A stretch of 64,000 nucleotides of DNA from an uncultured Paracoccaceae bacterium. Its GTDB lineage: Bacteria > Pseudomonadota > Alphaproteobacteria > Rhodobacterales > Rhodobacteraceae. Location: contig CAJJAR010000008.1 in assembly GCA_905182105.1 (NCBI GenBank), positions 25,220 through 89,219 of the forward strand, read 5' to 3'. Positions 27,518 through 37,587 of this stretch are shown in pieces (within the stretch, counting starts at the first letter, position 1; the number at the start of each line of letters is the position of its first letter). The translations under genes were made by a program, and so were the position numbers. The notes under the pieces are model-generated. The model was not told where the DNA came from. It saw nothing but the letters and a program-made list of their open reading frames with translations, and did no database searches.

Positions 27518-30291
27518 TGCACCTCACTTATGGACGGCCGATTGCGTCGTCCGAAAACAAACCACTGATTTGTGATCCTGAAGCCATCTTCCATGAAGAT
27601 GACTTCATTGCTGCGTTTAAGCAGGCCCAAGCCACCAATGAGCCTACAGAAGCACGCAAAGAAATGGTGGGTTGGCTGCGCGAAGCACAATCCAGTGGTC
27701 GCGCCCTAATCGCGCAAGCCTTCCAAGAAAAGCCATTCAACTCCCGGCCGATGACACGCGCCTACACCTACTTGACTGATCATTTGGTTTGCGCCGCATT
27801 GCACGTTGCAATTACGACACTGGGCGCAGAACCAACCGCCAAAGAACGCCTGTCCGTCATCGCCGTTGGTGGGTATGGACGCAGGGAAATGGCACCATCT
27901 TCTGACGTTGATCTGCTATTTTTAACGCCGCAAAAAGTTACACCTTGGGCCGAAAACGTCATTGAAACCATGCTCTATATACTATGGGACCTTAAGCTAA
28001 AGGTAGGCCATGCGACCCGCACCATCAGCGACTGCATCCAACTGGGTACAGAAGATTACACCATCTGTACCGCGATGCTTGAACATCGCTTTGTAGTCGG
28101 AGATATTGACCTTGGCGAAGAACTGGATCGCAAGCTGTGGTCTGATCTGTTCAAACCCAGTATGGGCCGCGCGTTTATTCAGGCAAAACTGGATGAGCGC
28201 GACAAACGCCACGAAAAACAGGGCCAACGCTATGTCGTTGAACCCAACGTGAAAGAGGGCAAAGGCGGGCTGCGTGATCTGCAATCCTTGTTCTGGATCG
28301 CGAAATTCATTCACCGCGTTCAAGACGCAGATGACCTTGTTGAAAAGGGCGTCTTCACATCCGAGGAATATGACAGCTTTGTCGCCGCCAAAAACTTCCT
28401 TTGGGCCGTTCGCTCGCACCTACACCTAATCACCAAACGTGCCACCGAACAGCTGACCTTTGATATGCAAGTCATGGTGGCAGAAGCCATGGAATACAAA
28501 GACACGGACGGACGGCGCGGGGTTGAGGTGTTTATGCAGGCTTATTTCCGCCATGCAACCGAGGTGGGTGATTTGACCCGTATCTTGCTGTCCAACCTTG
28601 AAACGCTGCACATCAAAGACGGTCCCCTTCTTGAGCGGTGGTTCAAGCGCCGCCGCAAAGTCAAAGAAGGTTATCAAGTGGTAAACAACCGCCTGACCGT
28701 GACCGATGAAAAGGTATTTCTGTCAGACAAGTTGAACCTGTTGCGCCTGTTCGAAGAGGCCCTACGCACAGGCATGTTGATCCATCCAGACGCAATGCGT
28801 TTGGTGAAATCCAACCTTGACCTGATCGATAACGACATGCGCACAACGCCCGAAGCCCAGCGCATCTTCCTTGATCTAATGCTCAAACACGGCAACCCAG
28901 AACGGGCCTTGCGCCGGATGAATGAGTTGGGTGTGCTTGGGGCGTTCATCCCAGAATTTGAAAACATCGTCGCGATGATGCAGTTCAATATGTATCACTC
29001 ATACACCGTGGACGAACACACGATCCAATGCATCACCAACCTTGCCCAAATCGAACGCGGCGAATTGGTCGAAGACCTACCATTGGTATCCTCCATCCTT
29101 GAAAAAGGCGTGAACCGCAAAGTTCTGTATGTTGCGTTGCTGCTGCATGACATCGCCAAAGGGCGGCCTGAAGATCACTCGATCTTGGGTGCCCAAATGG
29201 TGCGCAAGATCGCACCACGTCTGGGATTGAAACCTGATGAGGTCGATACCGTTGAATGGCTCGTGCGCTATCACTTATTGATGTCGGACATGGCGCAAAA
29301 ACGCGACATTGCTGATCCGCGCACTGTGCGTGATTTTGCCAAGCTGGTAAAAACTGTCAAACGTCTTGATCTACTGTGCGTTCTTACCGTGTGCGATATT
29401 CGCGGCGTTGGCCCGAATACGTGGAACAACTGGAAGGCCGTATTGATCCGCGCCTTGCACAGCCAAACCTTGGATGCGCTAGAAAACGGGTTGGAAGATC
29501 TGAACCGCAATAACCGTGGCAAAGAAGCGAAAAAGAACCTGCGCGTGCAGCTCAAAGACTGGCCGCGCAAAGACCTGCAAATCGAAACATCGCGCCATTA
29601 TGACCCCTATTGGCAGGGTCACCACGTCACTGCCCATATCGTGTTTGCAAACCTTTTGCGCAACATATCTGAAGACGAAATTCGGATGGACCTGCACCCT
29701 GATATCTATCGCGATGCAACCCGCGCCTGCTTTATCATGGCCGATCACCCTGGGATTTTTGCACGTCTTACTGGGGCGCTCGCACTTGTCGGGGCCAATG
29801 TTGTGGATGCCCGCAGTTACACAACCAAAGACGGTTATGTGGCGGATGCGTTCTGGATCCAAGACAACGATGGCCAACCCTTTGAAGCATCGAAACTGCC
29901 GCGTCTGCGCAAAATGATCCGCAAAACCTTGATGGGTGAAGTGGTAACGCGTGAAGCGATCAAAGACCGCGACAAGATCAAGAAACGCGAAGGTGCATTC
30001 AGGGTGCCCACTCACATCAGCTTTGATAACGATGGGTCAGAAATTTATACAATCATCGAGGTGGACACACGTGACCGTCCGGGCCTGTTACACGACCTAA
30101 CACGCACCCTTGCATCTCTCAACGTCTACATCGCCAACGCAGTCATTGCGACCTATGGTGAACAGGCCGTCGACACCTTTTACGTCAAGGATATGTTCGG
30201 CTTGAAATACCGGTCTTTAGACAAGCAAGCCACGCTTGAGAAAAAGCTGCGCGAAGCGATTACAGAAGGTGCAAAACGCTCTAACGCGTGA
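27517..30291 (+). CDS. glnD: Bifunctional uridylyltransferase/uridylyl-removing enzyme GlnD
   Basis: Nitrogen sensor that adds UMP to, or removes it from, the PII protein according to glutamine level. 924 residues with the full layout. The nucleotidyltransferase domain has GGYGRREMAPSSDVDLLFL (about residue 113-130, GG...D-x-D). A GlnD-helical region follows, then the HD domain with HSYTVDEHTIQC and LLLHDIAKG. Two ACT domains come at the end (FARLTGALALVGANVVDARS and RPGLLHDLTRTLASLNVYIA), which bind glutamine. Translationally linked to lppC by a one-base overlap. Secure. Confidence 0.97.
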   Translation: MHLTYGRPIASSENKPLICDPEAIFHEDDFIAAFKQAQATNEPTEARKEMVGWLREAQSSGRALIAQAFQEKPFNSRPMTRAYTYLTDHLVCAALHVAITTLGAEPTAKERLSVIAVGGYGRREMAPSSDVDLLFLTPQKVTPWAENVIETMLYILWDLKLKVGHATRTISDCIQLGTEDYTICTAMLEHRFVVGDIDLGEELDRKLWSDLFKPSMGRAFIQAKLDERDKRHEKQGQRYVVEPNVKEGKGGLRDLQSLFWIAKFIHRVQDADDLVEKGVFTSEEYDSFVAAKNFLWAVRSHLHLITKRATEQLTFDMQVMVAEAMEYKDTDGRRGVEVFMQAYFRHATEVGDLTRILLSNLETLHIKDGPLLERWFKRRRKVKEGYQVVNNRLTVTDEKVFLSDKLNLLRLFEEALRTGMLIHPDAMRLVKSNLDLIDNDMRTTPEAQRIFLDLMLKHGNPERALRRMNELGVLGAFIPEFENIVAMMQFNMYHSYTVDEHTIQCITNLAQIERGELVEDLPLVSSILEKGVNRKVLYVALLLHDIAKGRPEDHSILGAQMVRKIAPRLGLKPDEVDTVEWLVRYHLLMSDMAQKRDIADPRTVRDFAKLVKTVKRLDLLCVLTVCDIRGVGPNTWNNWKAVLIRALHSQTLDALENGLEDLNRNNRGKEAKKNLRVQLKDWPRKDLQIETSRHYDPYWQGHHVTAHIVFANLLRNISEDEIRMDLHPDIYRDATRACFIMADHPGIFARLTGALALVGANVVDARSYTTKDGYVADAFWIQDNDGQPFEASKLPRLRKMIRKTLMGEVVTREAIKDRDKIKKREGAFRVPTHISFDNDGSEIYTIIEVDTRDRPGLLHDLTRTLASLNVYIANAVIATYGEQAVDTFYVKDMFGLKYRSLDKQATLEKKLREAITEGAKRSNA

Positions 30292-30336
30292 TCGTTTTGA
30301 ATTCACTGGCTCTGTTTGATTTTCACACTTAGGGTG

Positions 30337-30356
30337 AAGGGAAATACCATTCCCTT
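30337..30356 (+). terminator. Hairpin between glnD and the agmatinase-like gene
   Basis: AAGGGAA (30337-30343) and TTCCCTT (30350-30356) form a 7-bp stem with a six-base loop. It sits 46 bases after the glnD stop and only 25 bases before the next start, so it could end glnD transcription or act in the 5' leader of the next gene. No T-run follows. Confidence 0.3.
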
Positions 30357-30380
30357 TGCTCTAAAAGTGAGACCGCTACC

Positions 30381-31346
30381 ATGTCCAAACACGGCTATGA
30401 ATCAGGACGCCTAGACCTGCCTTTCGTTGGCATTTCAACCTTCGGCAAACGCCCCTACGTTTCTGACTGGACCAAGATCGACGCAGACGTTGCTGTCCTT
30501 GGGGCTCCATATGATTTCGGAACGCAGTTTCGCGCAGGCGCGCGGTTTGGCCCACGTGCGGTGCGCGAGGCATCCACCCTGTTCAGCTTTGGCCACGGTG
30601 GTGCGTATGACCACGAAGACGACGCAACCTATCTAGGTTCAGACGTGCGCATCGTTGATCTAGGCGACGCCGATATTGTCCACACCAACACCGAAAAAAG
30701 CCACACCAACATTAAGACAGGCGTAAACGCAATGCTGGATGCTGGGGCATTTCCTGTGACCATCGGGGGCGATCACTCAATCAACATTCCGTGCATTGAT
30801 GCATTCGAGGGGCGTGGCGATATCCACATCCTTCAAATCGACGCCCACCTTGATTTCGTCGACGAACGCCACGGCGTGCGCAATGGCCACGGCAACCCCA
30901 TGCGCCGCGCGGCTGAAAAACTATATGTCACAGGATTGACCCAAGTTGGTATTCGCAACGTCTCCTCCACCGCCAAAGAAGGGTACGAGGATGCGCGCAA
31001 AATGGGGTCTGATATTATTTCTGTGCGTCAAATGCGCGATCTTGGAGCGCAAGGTGTTATCGACCGCATTCCCGCAAAGGCCCGCGTTTATGTCACCCTA
31101 GACATCGACGGCTTCTGCCCCTCCATCGCGCCAGGCACAGGGACGCCAAGCCACGGTGGGTTCTTGTATTACGAAGTGCTGGAGATGCTGCAAGCGGTGG
31201 CCAAACGCCATGAAGTTGTCGGGATCGATCTGGTCGAAGTCGCACCAGATTTTGACCACACAGGCGGCACCGCGATACTAGCGGCGCAAATCCTGCTGAA
31301 CTTCCTTGGCTTCGTGTTCCACGAACGCAGCCAACAAAAAAGGTAA
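30381..31346 (+). CDS. speB: Agmatinase/ureohydrolase-family enzyme
   Basis: 321-residue manganese ureohydrolase. Metal motifs are visible in order: GGDHSI, DAHLDF (with a second Asp/His set nearby) and TLDIDGFCPSIAPGTGTPS, the agmatinase-type D-x-D-x-x-x-P-x-x-A-P-G-T-G-T. Agmatine to putrescine plus urea is the default reaction; related bacterial enzymes act on other guanidino acids, so the substrate is provisional. The start is preceded by GTGAGA. An iron alcohol dehydrogenase follows after three bases, and the pair may oxidise or recycle the product. Confidence 0.85.
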   Translation: MSKHGYESGRLDLPFVGISTFGKRPYVSDWTKIDADVAVLGAPYDFGTQFRAGARFGPRAVREASTLFSFGHGGAYDHEDDATYLGSDVRIVDLGDADIVHTNTEKSHTNIKTGVNAMLDAGAFPVTIGGDHSINIPCIDAFEGRGDIHILQIDAHLDFVDERHGVRNGHGNPMRRAAEKLYVTGLTQVGIRNVSSTAKEGYEDARKMGSDIISVRQMRDLGAQGVIDRIPAKARVYVTLDIDGFCPSIAPGTGTPSHGGFLYYEVLEMLQAVAKRHEVVGIDLVEVAPDFDHTGGTAILAAQILLNFLGFVFHERSQQKR

Positions 31347-31349
31347 CCC

Positions 31350-32507
31350 ATGCACAATCTCACCAGCATTCAATCCCCCCGCATCATCCGCATCGGAGGC
31401 GGCGTCGCATCAAAAACAGGCGAGGTCCTCCAGCAATTGGGTCTTACAAAACCGCTGATCGTGACCGACACAAACCTCATAAAAATTGGACACGTCAAAA
31501 CCCTGACTGACATCCTCAAGGCCGACAACATCACGCCATACATCTTCGATGGGGTGTTAGAGGACCCAACCGACACCTGCGTCACTGATGGGCTCAAAGC
31601 ATTGAACGCAGGAAACTTTGATTGCATTATCGGGTTCGGTGGCGGCAGCCCAATGGACACAGCTAAAGCGATCTCGTTCATGGCGGTAAACGAAGGGCAC
31701 GTGCGCGACTACAAGGCACCGACGCAGATCGACAAATGCGGCTTACCCATAATACTGATCCCAACCACAGGCGGCACAGGCAGCGAACTGACACGCTGGT
31801 GCGTGATCACAGACACCAAACATCCCGAAAAATACAATCTCTCCGGTCTCGCTTGCGTGGCCACTGCTGCCCTCATCGATTGGACTTTCACCACGACCAA
31901 ACCCGCAAGGATTACCGCAGACACAGCTGTGGACAGCCTCACTCACGCGATCGAGGCCTACGTAAGCAAACGTGCGCATCCCTACACTGACGCTTTCGCC
32001 CTTTCAGCAATGCCATTGATAGCCAACAACGTCCGTGCCGCCTACGCCGATCCCGAAAATGGACCAGCGCGCGCAGCTTTGATGCTAGCCGCCTCTCAGG
32101 CTGGAATGGCATTCTCCAACGCGTCTGTGGCCCTTGTCCACGGAATGAGCCGGCCGATTGGCGCACACTTTCACGTTGCCCACGGGCTATCGAATGCAAT
32201 GCTATTGCCCGCAATCACAGCCTTCTCAGTGAGCCATGCCCCAAGCCGCTATGCACAAGTGGCACGTGTTATGAAATGGGCGACGGACACCGACACAGAC
32301 GAAACCGCATGCGCCAAATTGGTCGAGGGCTTAACGCAATTGAACGCGGATCTTGAAGTGCCGACACCTCGCAACCTTGGACACAACAAAGATGACAAAA
32401 TGTTCGCACTCATGTCAGCCCAAGCGTTGACATCAGGGTCTCCACAAAACAATCCACGTGTGCCAACCGTCGATGAAATCATCCAGCTTTATGACGAGAT
32501 TTGGTAG
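31350..32507 (+). CDS. Iron-containing alcohol dehydrogenase
   Basis: 385 residues of the group III (Fe-ADH) family. The NAD(P)-binding domain has FGGGSPMDTAKA (near 94) and IPTTGGTGSELTRW. The all-helical metal domain carries Asp and His ligands in TAVDSLTHAIEAYVSKRAHPYTDAF and the signature HGMSRPIGAHFHVAHGLSNAMLLP. The family acts on small alcohols, glycerol or hydroxy acids with NAD; substrate unknown. It lies 3 bases after speB and is surely co-transcribed, so an alcohol or aldehyde linked to amine metabolism is possible. 466 bases without a gene follow. Confidence 0.9.
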   Translation: MHNLTSIQSPRIIRIGGGVASKTGEVLQQLGLTKPLIVTDTNLIKIGHVKTLTDILKADNITPYIFDGVLEDPTDTCVTDGLKALNAGNFDCIIGFGGGSPMDTAKAISFMAVNEGHVRDYKAPTQIDKCGLPIILIPTTGGTGSELTRWCVITDTKHPEKYNLSGLACVATAALIDWTFTTTKPARITADTAVDSLTHAIEAYVSKRAHPYTDAFALSAMPLIANNVRAAYADPENGPARAALMLAASQAGMAFSNASVALVHGMSRPIGAHFHVAHGLSNAMLLPAITAFSVSHAPSRYAQVARVMKWATDTDTDETACAKLVEGLTQLNADLEVPTPRNLGHNKDDKMFALMSAQALTSGSPQNNPRVPTVDEIIQLYDEIW

Positions 32508-32973
32508 TTAGCAGCCAGGCCAGTGATCGGACCAATTGTCCGAGTTCCACCAACGATCCTGGCTTGCAAAAATCTAACTAAAAACTGTTCGACATCATTG
32601 TCACTACGCCCGCAGTGTTGGTCATAATTGTATACTATTTTGTCGGCTTTCCGGTGGGTATTTCAATACCTTAAGGTATAAAGAATTGGTCAAATTAACT
32701 CTTTTTCCGGTAGTTTTTGACAATTATACGAAACTGCACAGTTCACGTGTTGAAATGTACAGTTTGCCCAAGACACATCTCATTTGATACTTTTTGACGT
32801 CGTTAAAGTGTACACTTAGGCACCCAAAATACACAATTTTCCCCACAAATGCTGCACGATGGGTCACCGATCTATTACCACACCTCACTTAACAATACGC
32901 GCGCTACCCTTGTCAGCCCCCTATCCAACCCGTTAGTCACTGTCTTAATCACCCATATGAGGCCAACAATTCC
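32508..32973. other. AT-rich intergenic stretch, no gene seen
   Basis: 466 bp between the alcohol dehydrogenase and murJ. No credible ORF, no RNA gene and no clear repeat were seen. The middle (about 32,580-32,870) is visibly richer in A+T than the flanks, and TTGACA and TATACT hexamers occur separately without good spacing. It must contain the murJ promoter but I cannot place it. Confidence 0.6.
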
Positions 32974-34515
32974 GTGAAACCAATCCGAGTGCTGTCTGGC
33001 TTTTTAACCGTGGGATTTTGGACGCTTATGTCGCGTGTCCTTGGTGTTATCCGCGAAATTTTATTGACGTCGCTGATTGGACCCGGCCCCATCATGGATG
33101 CCTTTATTGCGGCCTTTCGCCTGCCCAATATGTTCCGCCGTTTCTTTGCCGAAGGGGCATTTAACGCGGCCTTTGTGCCAATGTTCACAAAGAAATTAGA
33201 AGCCAATTCAGATCCACATGAATTCGCCACAGATGCGCTTGCTGGCCTGGGATTTATCGTGCTGCTTTTGGTTGGCATCGCCATGATTTTCATGCCTGCG
33301 ATGGTCTGGCTTACAGCAGGTGGTTTTGTCGGTGACAGCCGCTTTGATATGACCGTTGGTTTTGGACGAATTGCCTTTCCCTACATCTTTTTCATGTCAC
33401 TTTCCGCATTGTTTTCTGGGGTACTGAACGCCACTGGACGCTTTGCTGCGGCGGCTGCAGCACCTGTTTTACTCAATATTTTCATGATCATAGCAATGAT
33501 CTGTGCGAATATCATGGGCGCAGAAGTTGTTGTTTGGATCGTCTGGGTCGTTCCTTTTGCGGGTATCGCACAACTCGCGCTCACGTGGGTTGCAGCCAGT
33601 CGCGCAGGCTTTGCCTTGCGCCCCGCGATGCCGCGTTGGTCACCGGATATGCGCAAGATGGTTGTGGTCGCAGTCCCGGCTGCACTAGCCTCTGGCGTGA
33701 TGCAGATCAACCTTGTGGTGGGTCAATTTTCAGCAAGCCAATTTGAGAACGCAGTCAGCTGGTTGTTCGTCGCGGACCGCCTGTATCAATTGCCCCTTGG
33801 CGTTGTTGGAATTGCCGTAGGGATCGTACTTTTGCCCGACCTTGCGCGGCGCCTTCAATCCGGCGATGACAAGGGAGCAAAGTCAGCGTTTTCGCGGGCC
33901 GCTGAGATTTCGCTCGCCCTAACAATCCCTTGCTCCATCGCCTTAACGGTCATCCCATTACCGTTAGTTTCCGTATTATTCGAACGCGGCCAAACCGGCC
34001 CAGATGATGCCGCAGCCATAGCCGTTGCCGTCAGCATTTATGGCCTAGGATTACCCGCCTTCGTCATCCAAAAGTTCGTGCAACCCCTTTATTTTGCAAG
34101 AGAAGATACACGCAATCCCTTCCGGTTTGCATTGGTCGCAATGGTCATCAATGCGGGTCTTGCACTGGGCCTATCCCCTATCATCGGCTGGACAGCTCCA
34201 GCAATCGCAGCAACGGTTGCTGCATGGACTATGGTGGCATTATTGCTGATCGGCGCACGTCGCATGGGCGATGTTGCCCGCTTTGATGCACAGCTGCGTA
34301 AACGCCTTTGGCGCATCACCGCAGCCTCTGTTGTTATGGGCGGTGTCTTGATGGTTGCACATGTCGCATTGGCCTCGGCACTTGGCATGGCTGGCGTGCG
34401 CTACATTGCCCTTATCGCTCTTATATCAATTGGTATTATCGCTTATTTTGCATCAGGTCTTTTGATGGGCGCGTTCGAAATTTCAGAATTCAAAAAGGCA
34501 GTTAAGCGCAGATAA
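32974..34515 (+). CDS. murJ: Lipid II flippase MurJ
   Basis: 513-residue polytopic membrane protein of the MOP superfamily with about 14 helices, flipping lipid II across the inner membrane for peptidoglycan synthesis. The N-terminus shows GFWTLMSRVLGVIREILLTSLIGPGPIMDAFIAAFRLPNMFRRFFAEGAFNAAFVPMF condensed in family motifs such as RLPNMFRRFFAEGAFN. FAREDTRNPFRFA and ARRLQSGD are also typical. It starts with GTG at 32974 behind a weak GAGG. It converges with the rhomboid-like gene with no gap. Secure. Confidence 0.95.
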   Translation: MKPIRVLSGFLTVGFWTLMSRVLGVIREILLTSLIGPGPIMDAFIAAFRLPNMFRRFFAEGAFNAAFVPMFTKKLEANSDPHEFATDALAGLGFIVLLLVGIAMIFMPAMVWLTAGGFVGDSRFDMTVGFGRIAFPYIFFMSLSALFSGVLNATGRFAAAAAAPVLLNIFMIIAMICANIMGAEVVVWIVWVVPFAGIAQLALTWVAASRAGFALRPAMPRWSPDMRKMVVVAVPAALASGVMQINLVVGQFSASQFENAVSWLFVADRLYQLPLGVVGIAVGIVLLPDLARRLQSGDDKGAKSAFSRAAEISLALTIPCSIALTVIPLPLVSVLFERGQTGPDDAAAIAVAVSIYGLGLPAFVIQKFVQPLYFAREDTRNPFRFALVAMVINAGLALGLSPIIGWTAPAIAATVAAWTMVALLLIGARRMGDVARFDAQLRKRLWRITAASVVMGGVLMVAHVALASALGMAGVRYIALIALISIGIIAYFASGLLMGAFEISEFKKAVKRR

Positions 34516-35199
34516 TCATTTGCGTTGAATAGTGGTGCGCAGCCTTGCAAGGCCACCCGGCATCACGATCACTGACAATGCAAATCCACAGACAAACCCT
34601 GCTAATTCGGCTACCCAATCCTGTCCTGTGACAAAGAAAATACCAAATATCAGTTGGATGCCCATCAAGAAACCAATGAGGCGGAACGCTGTCAGTTGCT
34701 GCATTCCCTGCCCTGCAACCCGTTGCCACAGTAGAAATGTATAGGCACCGATCAGCCCATAGACACTGGGGTACGCGCCAATCAGCCATGCCTGATCCGT
34801 AAGCAACCCAAAGACCACCACGCCAAATACGCCGCTGAAAACAAACAGAATAATGACGGCTAGCTGCCCCATCACTTCGCCAACCAGTTTACCCATCGCC
34901 AATAAAATAACGCCAGAGAAGATAGCCGCGGTGAAGCTGCCGTGAAGAAAAATATAACTGAAGCAACGGATAAAGTACTCAAACGGCATTTGCCCGCTCT
35001 TGATCATCCAATCAAACGCCACGCCCGAAAACCCGTATTCGGTGATCGCGCCAAGGCGCCATCCCAAGGCCCGCGCACCGCCGATGATGCCCTGTTCGCC
35101 AAGAGTGAATACAATCTCAATCCCCGTCAAAATAAGGAACAGAACCCAGACAACAGGTGGCATTGGATTGAATGGCGGCACGTTGTGATCTTGGTTCAT
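34516..35199 (-). CDS. Rhomboid-fold membrane protein, probably inactive
   Basis: 227 residues with about six membrane helices. The arrangement fits the rhomboid family: [26 protein letters not shown] corresponds to the H-G-S/L4 region, then [18 protein letters not shown] and the last helix [16 protein letters not shown]. In active rhomboid proteases the first of these carries GxSG and the second carries the catalytic His. Here the Ser position reads Tyr (GAYP) and the His position reads Glu (VAELAGF). I infer a non-proteolytic pseudo-rhomboid. It stops next to murJ on the other strand and is divergent from trpS. Confidence 0.75.
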   Translation of the reverse strand: MNQDHNVPPFNPMPPVVWVLFLILTGIEIVFTLGEQGIIGGARALGWRLGAITEYGFSGVAFDWMIKSGQMPFEYFIRCFSYIFLHGSFTAAIFSGVILLAMGKLVGEVMGQLAVIILFVFSGVFGVVVFGLLTDQAWLIGAYPSVYGLIGAYTFLLWQRVAGQGMQQLTAFRLIGFLMGIQLIFGIFFVTGQDWVAELAGFVCGFALSVIVMPGGLARLRTTIQRK

Positions 35200-35313
35200 G
35201 GACGGCTCTCCAGTATTATCAAATCAGAGCGCCTGTTGACGTCTCTTTGCCCCATGGGTAAGCCAGCTCAGCAGATTTGCCCAGAGGGTTTGCCCCAAAG
35301 TGAGGACAACAAG

Positions 35314-36339
35314 ATGACCGAAACGACATTCACACCCCGCGTCTTTTCAGGCATTCAGCCGTCTGGCGGCCTGACCCTTGGCAACTACCTTGGTGCCATC
35401 AAACGTTTCGTCACAATGCAAGACGAGGTCGCAGAGTCGATCTATTGCATGGTTGATCTTCACGCGATCACAGTATGGCAGGATCCAAAAGCCCTACAGC
35501 ACAACACACGTGAATTGGCAGCTGGTTTTATCGCCTCAGGCATCAGCCCCGAAAAATCAATCCTAATCAACCAAAGCCAAGTGCCAGAGCACGCCCAGCT
35601 AGGTTGGATTTTCAACTGCGTCGCTCGCATGGGCTGGATGCAGCGCATGACCCAATTCAAGGACAAGGCTGGTAAAAATTCTCAAGCGGCGTCTCTGGGC
35701 CTGTTTGGCTACCCCGCGCTTATGGCAGCAGATATCCTTGTGTATCACGCGACGCACGTTCCAGTAGGTGATGACCAAAAGCAACATCTTGAGCTGACAC
35801 GCGACATCGCAGCGAAGTTCAACCACGACTACGGCGTCGACTTTTTCCCAATGACAGAGTCTGTGATCGAGGGTGCTGCCACCCGCGTGATGTCTTTGCG
35901 TGATGGTTCCAAGAAAATGTCCAAGTCAGACCCATCAGATGCCAGCCGTATCAATATGACAGATGATGCAGACACAATTGCTAAGAAAATTCGTAAAGCA
36001 AAAAGCGACGCAGACGCTTTGCCTTCCGAGGTAAAAGGTCTTGAGGATCGTCCAGAGGCACGCAACCTGATCAACATCTACGCCTCAATGGCGGACATGA
36101 CTGTAGACCAGGTTTTGGCGGATGTTGGCGGCAAACAGTTTGGTGAATTCAAACCTATGTTGGCCGATTTGGCCGTTGCAAAACTATCGCCAATTTCTGG
36201 TGAAATGGCCCGCCTCATGAGCGACCCTGCTGAGATCGATCGCATCCTTGCCAAAGGCGCATTGCAGGCTCGCGAAATCACAGCACCAATTTTGCAAAAG
36301 ACATATGATATCGTTGGCATGGTGCGTCCAGCGATCTAA
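35314..36339 (+). CDS. trpS: Tryptophanyl-tRNA synthetase
   Basis: Class I aminoacyl-tRNA synthetase, 341 residues. HIGH-type signature in [16 protein letters not shown] near the N-terminus, KMSKS in [12 protein letters not shown], and the Trp-pocket sequence around [29 protein letters not shown] start at the ATG near 35314, where the family N-terminus ([13 protein letters not shown]) begins behind GAGG. The open frame runs back to 34942 but that stretch overlaps the rhomboid gene and has no synthetase similarity. Length and motifs match; secure. Confidence 0.95.
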   Translation: MTETTFTPRVFSGIQPSGGLTLGNYLGAIKRFVTMQDEVAESIYCMVDLHAITVWQDPKALQHNTRELAAGFIASGISPEKSILINQSQVPEHAQLGWIFNCVARMGWMQRMTQFKDKAGKNSQAASLGLFGYPALMAADILVYHATHVPVGDDQKQHLELTRDIAAKFNHDYGVDFFPMTESVIEGAATRVMSLRDGSKKMSKSDPSDASRINMTDDADTIAKKIRKAKSDADALPSEVKGLEDRPEARNLINIYASMADMTVDQVLADVGGKQFGEFKPMLADLAVAKLSPISGEMARLMSDPAEIDRILAKGALQAREITAPILQKTYDIVGMVRPAI

Positions 36340-36415
36340 TAAAACCTAGCCATAACAACTGGACAATGCGCGCGCCCTAGGCCACGCTTTGTCCAACTTT
36401 GGATAGGAACATATC

Positions 36416-37522
36416 ATGACTACTGGGTTTTACTGGGACGAACGCACATTCTGGCACGGCGGCGGTAACTATGCTTTTACACAGCCCCTTGGCGGGTTGA
36501 TCCAACCCCTTGCAGCTGGTGGCATACCTGAAAGCCCCGAAACCAAACGCCGCCTAAAAAACTTGATGGACGTCACAGGATTGACCCAAGAGCTAGAATT
36601 ACGCACAGCGCCTGAAACCAGCAAAGAAGATCTGCTGCGCGTTCATCCAGAAAGCTATCTAGATGAATTCAAAGCGTTGTCAGATGCACATGGCGGTGAA
36701 ATGGGGCCTAACGCTCCCTTTGCCAAAGGTGGTTACGAAATTGCAGCCCTTTCCGCAGGCCTGTGTGCCTCAGCTGTCGAAGCTGTCCTAGTAGGTGAGA
36801 TCGACAACGCCTATTCCCTGTCACGCCCCCCCGGCCATCACTGCCTACCAGATCAACCAAACGGGTTCTGCCTGATGGCGAATATTGCGATTGCAATTGA
36901 AGCAGCCAAGGCCAAAGGATTGGCTGGTCGCGTTGCTGTCTTGGATTGGGACGTGCACCACGGCAACGGCACAGAAGCGATCTTTTATGATCGCGATGAC
37001 GTTCTAAGCATTAGCATTCATCAGGAACACAACTACCCGCTCGACACGGGCAACATTGAAGACCGCGGGCAAGGTGATGGTGTTGGTTATAATCTCAACG
37101 TACCCTTACCTGCAGGTGCAGGTCACTCTGCCTATCTTCATGCAATGGACCGCATCGTTGCGCCCTCGATCGAAGCCTATAATCCTGACATCATTATCGT
37201 TGCCTGTGGGTATGATGCGGCCGTAATTGATCCACTTTCCACGATGCTGGCAACGGCGGATACTTTCCACCAATTAACGTTGAGAATTATGGAAGTCGCC
37301 GACAAGGTATGTGACGGTAAATTAGTCCTCAACCACGAGGGTGGCTATTCCGAAGTCTACGTTCCCTTCTGCGGCCATGCGACGCTAGAGGCATTGTCCG
37401 GCAGTTCAATCACAGCGCCTGATCCCTTCCAACGTGCTTTTGCCTGTCGCCAACCAGGTGAACGCCTTGAGGCGTTTCTGATTTCAGAGATCAATAGAAT
37501 GGCAGACATTCTAGAACTATAA
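36416..37522 (+). CDS. Histone-deacetylase-family amidohydrolase
   Basis: 368-residue zinc deacetylase of the HDAC/AcuC/acetylpolyamine amidohydrolase superfamily. Seen are RPPGHHCLPDQPNGFC (charge-relay His pair), LDWDVHHGNGTEAIFY (zinc Asp and His), and the third zinc Asp region ACGYDAAVIDPLSTM, with EGGYSEVYVPFCGHA supplying the active-site Tyr. Bacterial members deacetylate acetylpolyamines, acetyl-CoA synthetase or other small amides. Polyamine use would fit the agmatinase 5 kb upstream, but that is only context. AGGA precedes the ATG. Confidence 0.9.
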   Translation: MTTGFYWDERTFWHGGGNYAFTQPLGGLIQPLAAGGIPESPETKRRLKNLMDVTGLTQELELRTAPETSKEDLLRVHPESYLDEFKALSDAHGGEMGPNAPFAKGGYEIAALSAGLCASAVEAVLVGEIDNAYSLSRPPGHHCLPDQPNGFCLMANIAIAIEAAKAKGLAGRVAVLDWDVHHGNGTEAIFYDRDDVLSISIHQEHNYPLDTGNIEDRGQGDGVGYNLNVPLPAGAGHSAYLHAMDRIVAPSIEAYNPDIIIVACGYDAAVIDPLSTMLATADTFHQLTLRIMEVADKVCDGKLVLNHEGGYSEVYVPFCGHATLEALSGSSITAPDPFQRAFACRQPGERLEAFLISEINRMADILEL

Positions 37523-37587
37523 TCTGACGGCACTTGAAAGTGGGCCCTAACGGCCAAAAATGTTAACAAAATATCGATAGGTCCCAA

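Noticed and set aside
32508..32973. Replication origin or DnaA-box cluster
   Set aside because: Only one weak TTTTCCCCACA-like match was seen and no dnaA, parA or gidA genes are near.
34942..35313. N-terminal extension of trpS
   Set aside because: This is antisense to the rhomboid-like gene; the synthetase starts at MTETT with its own ribosome-binding site.
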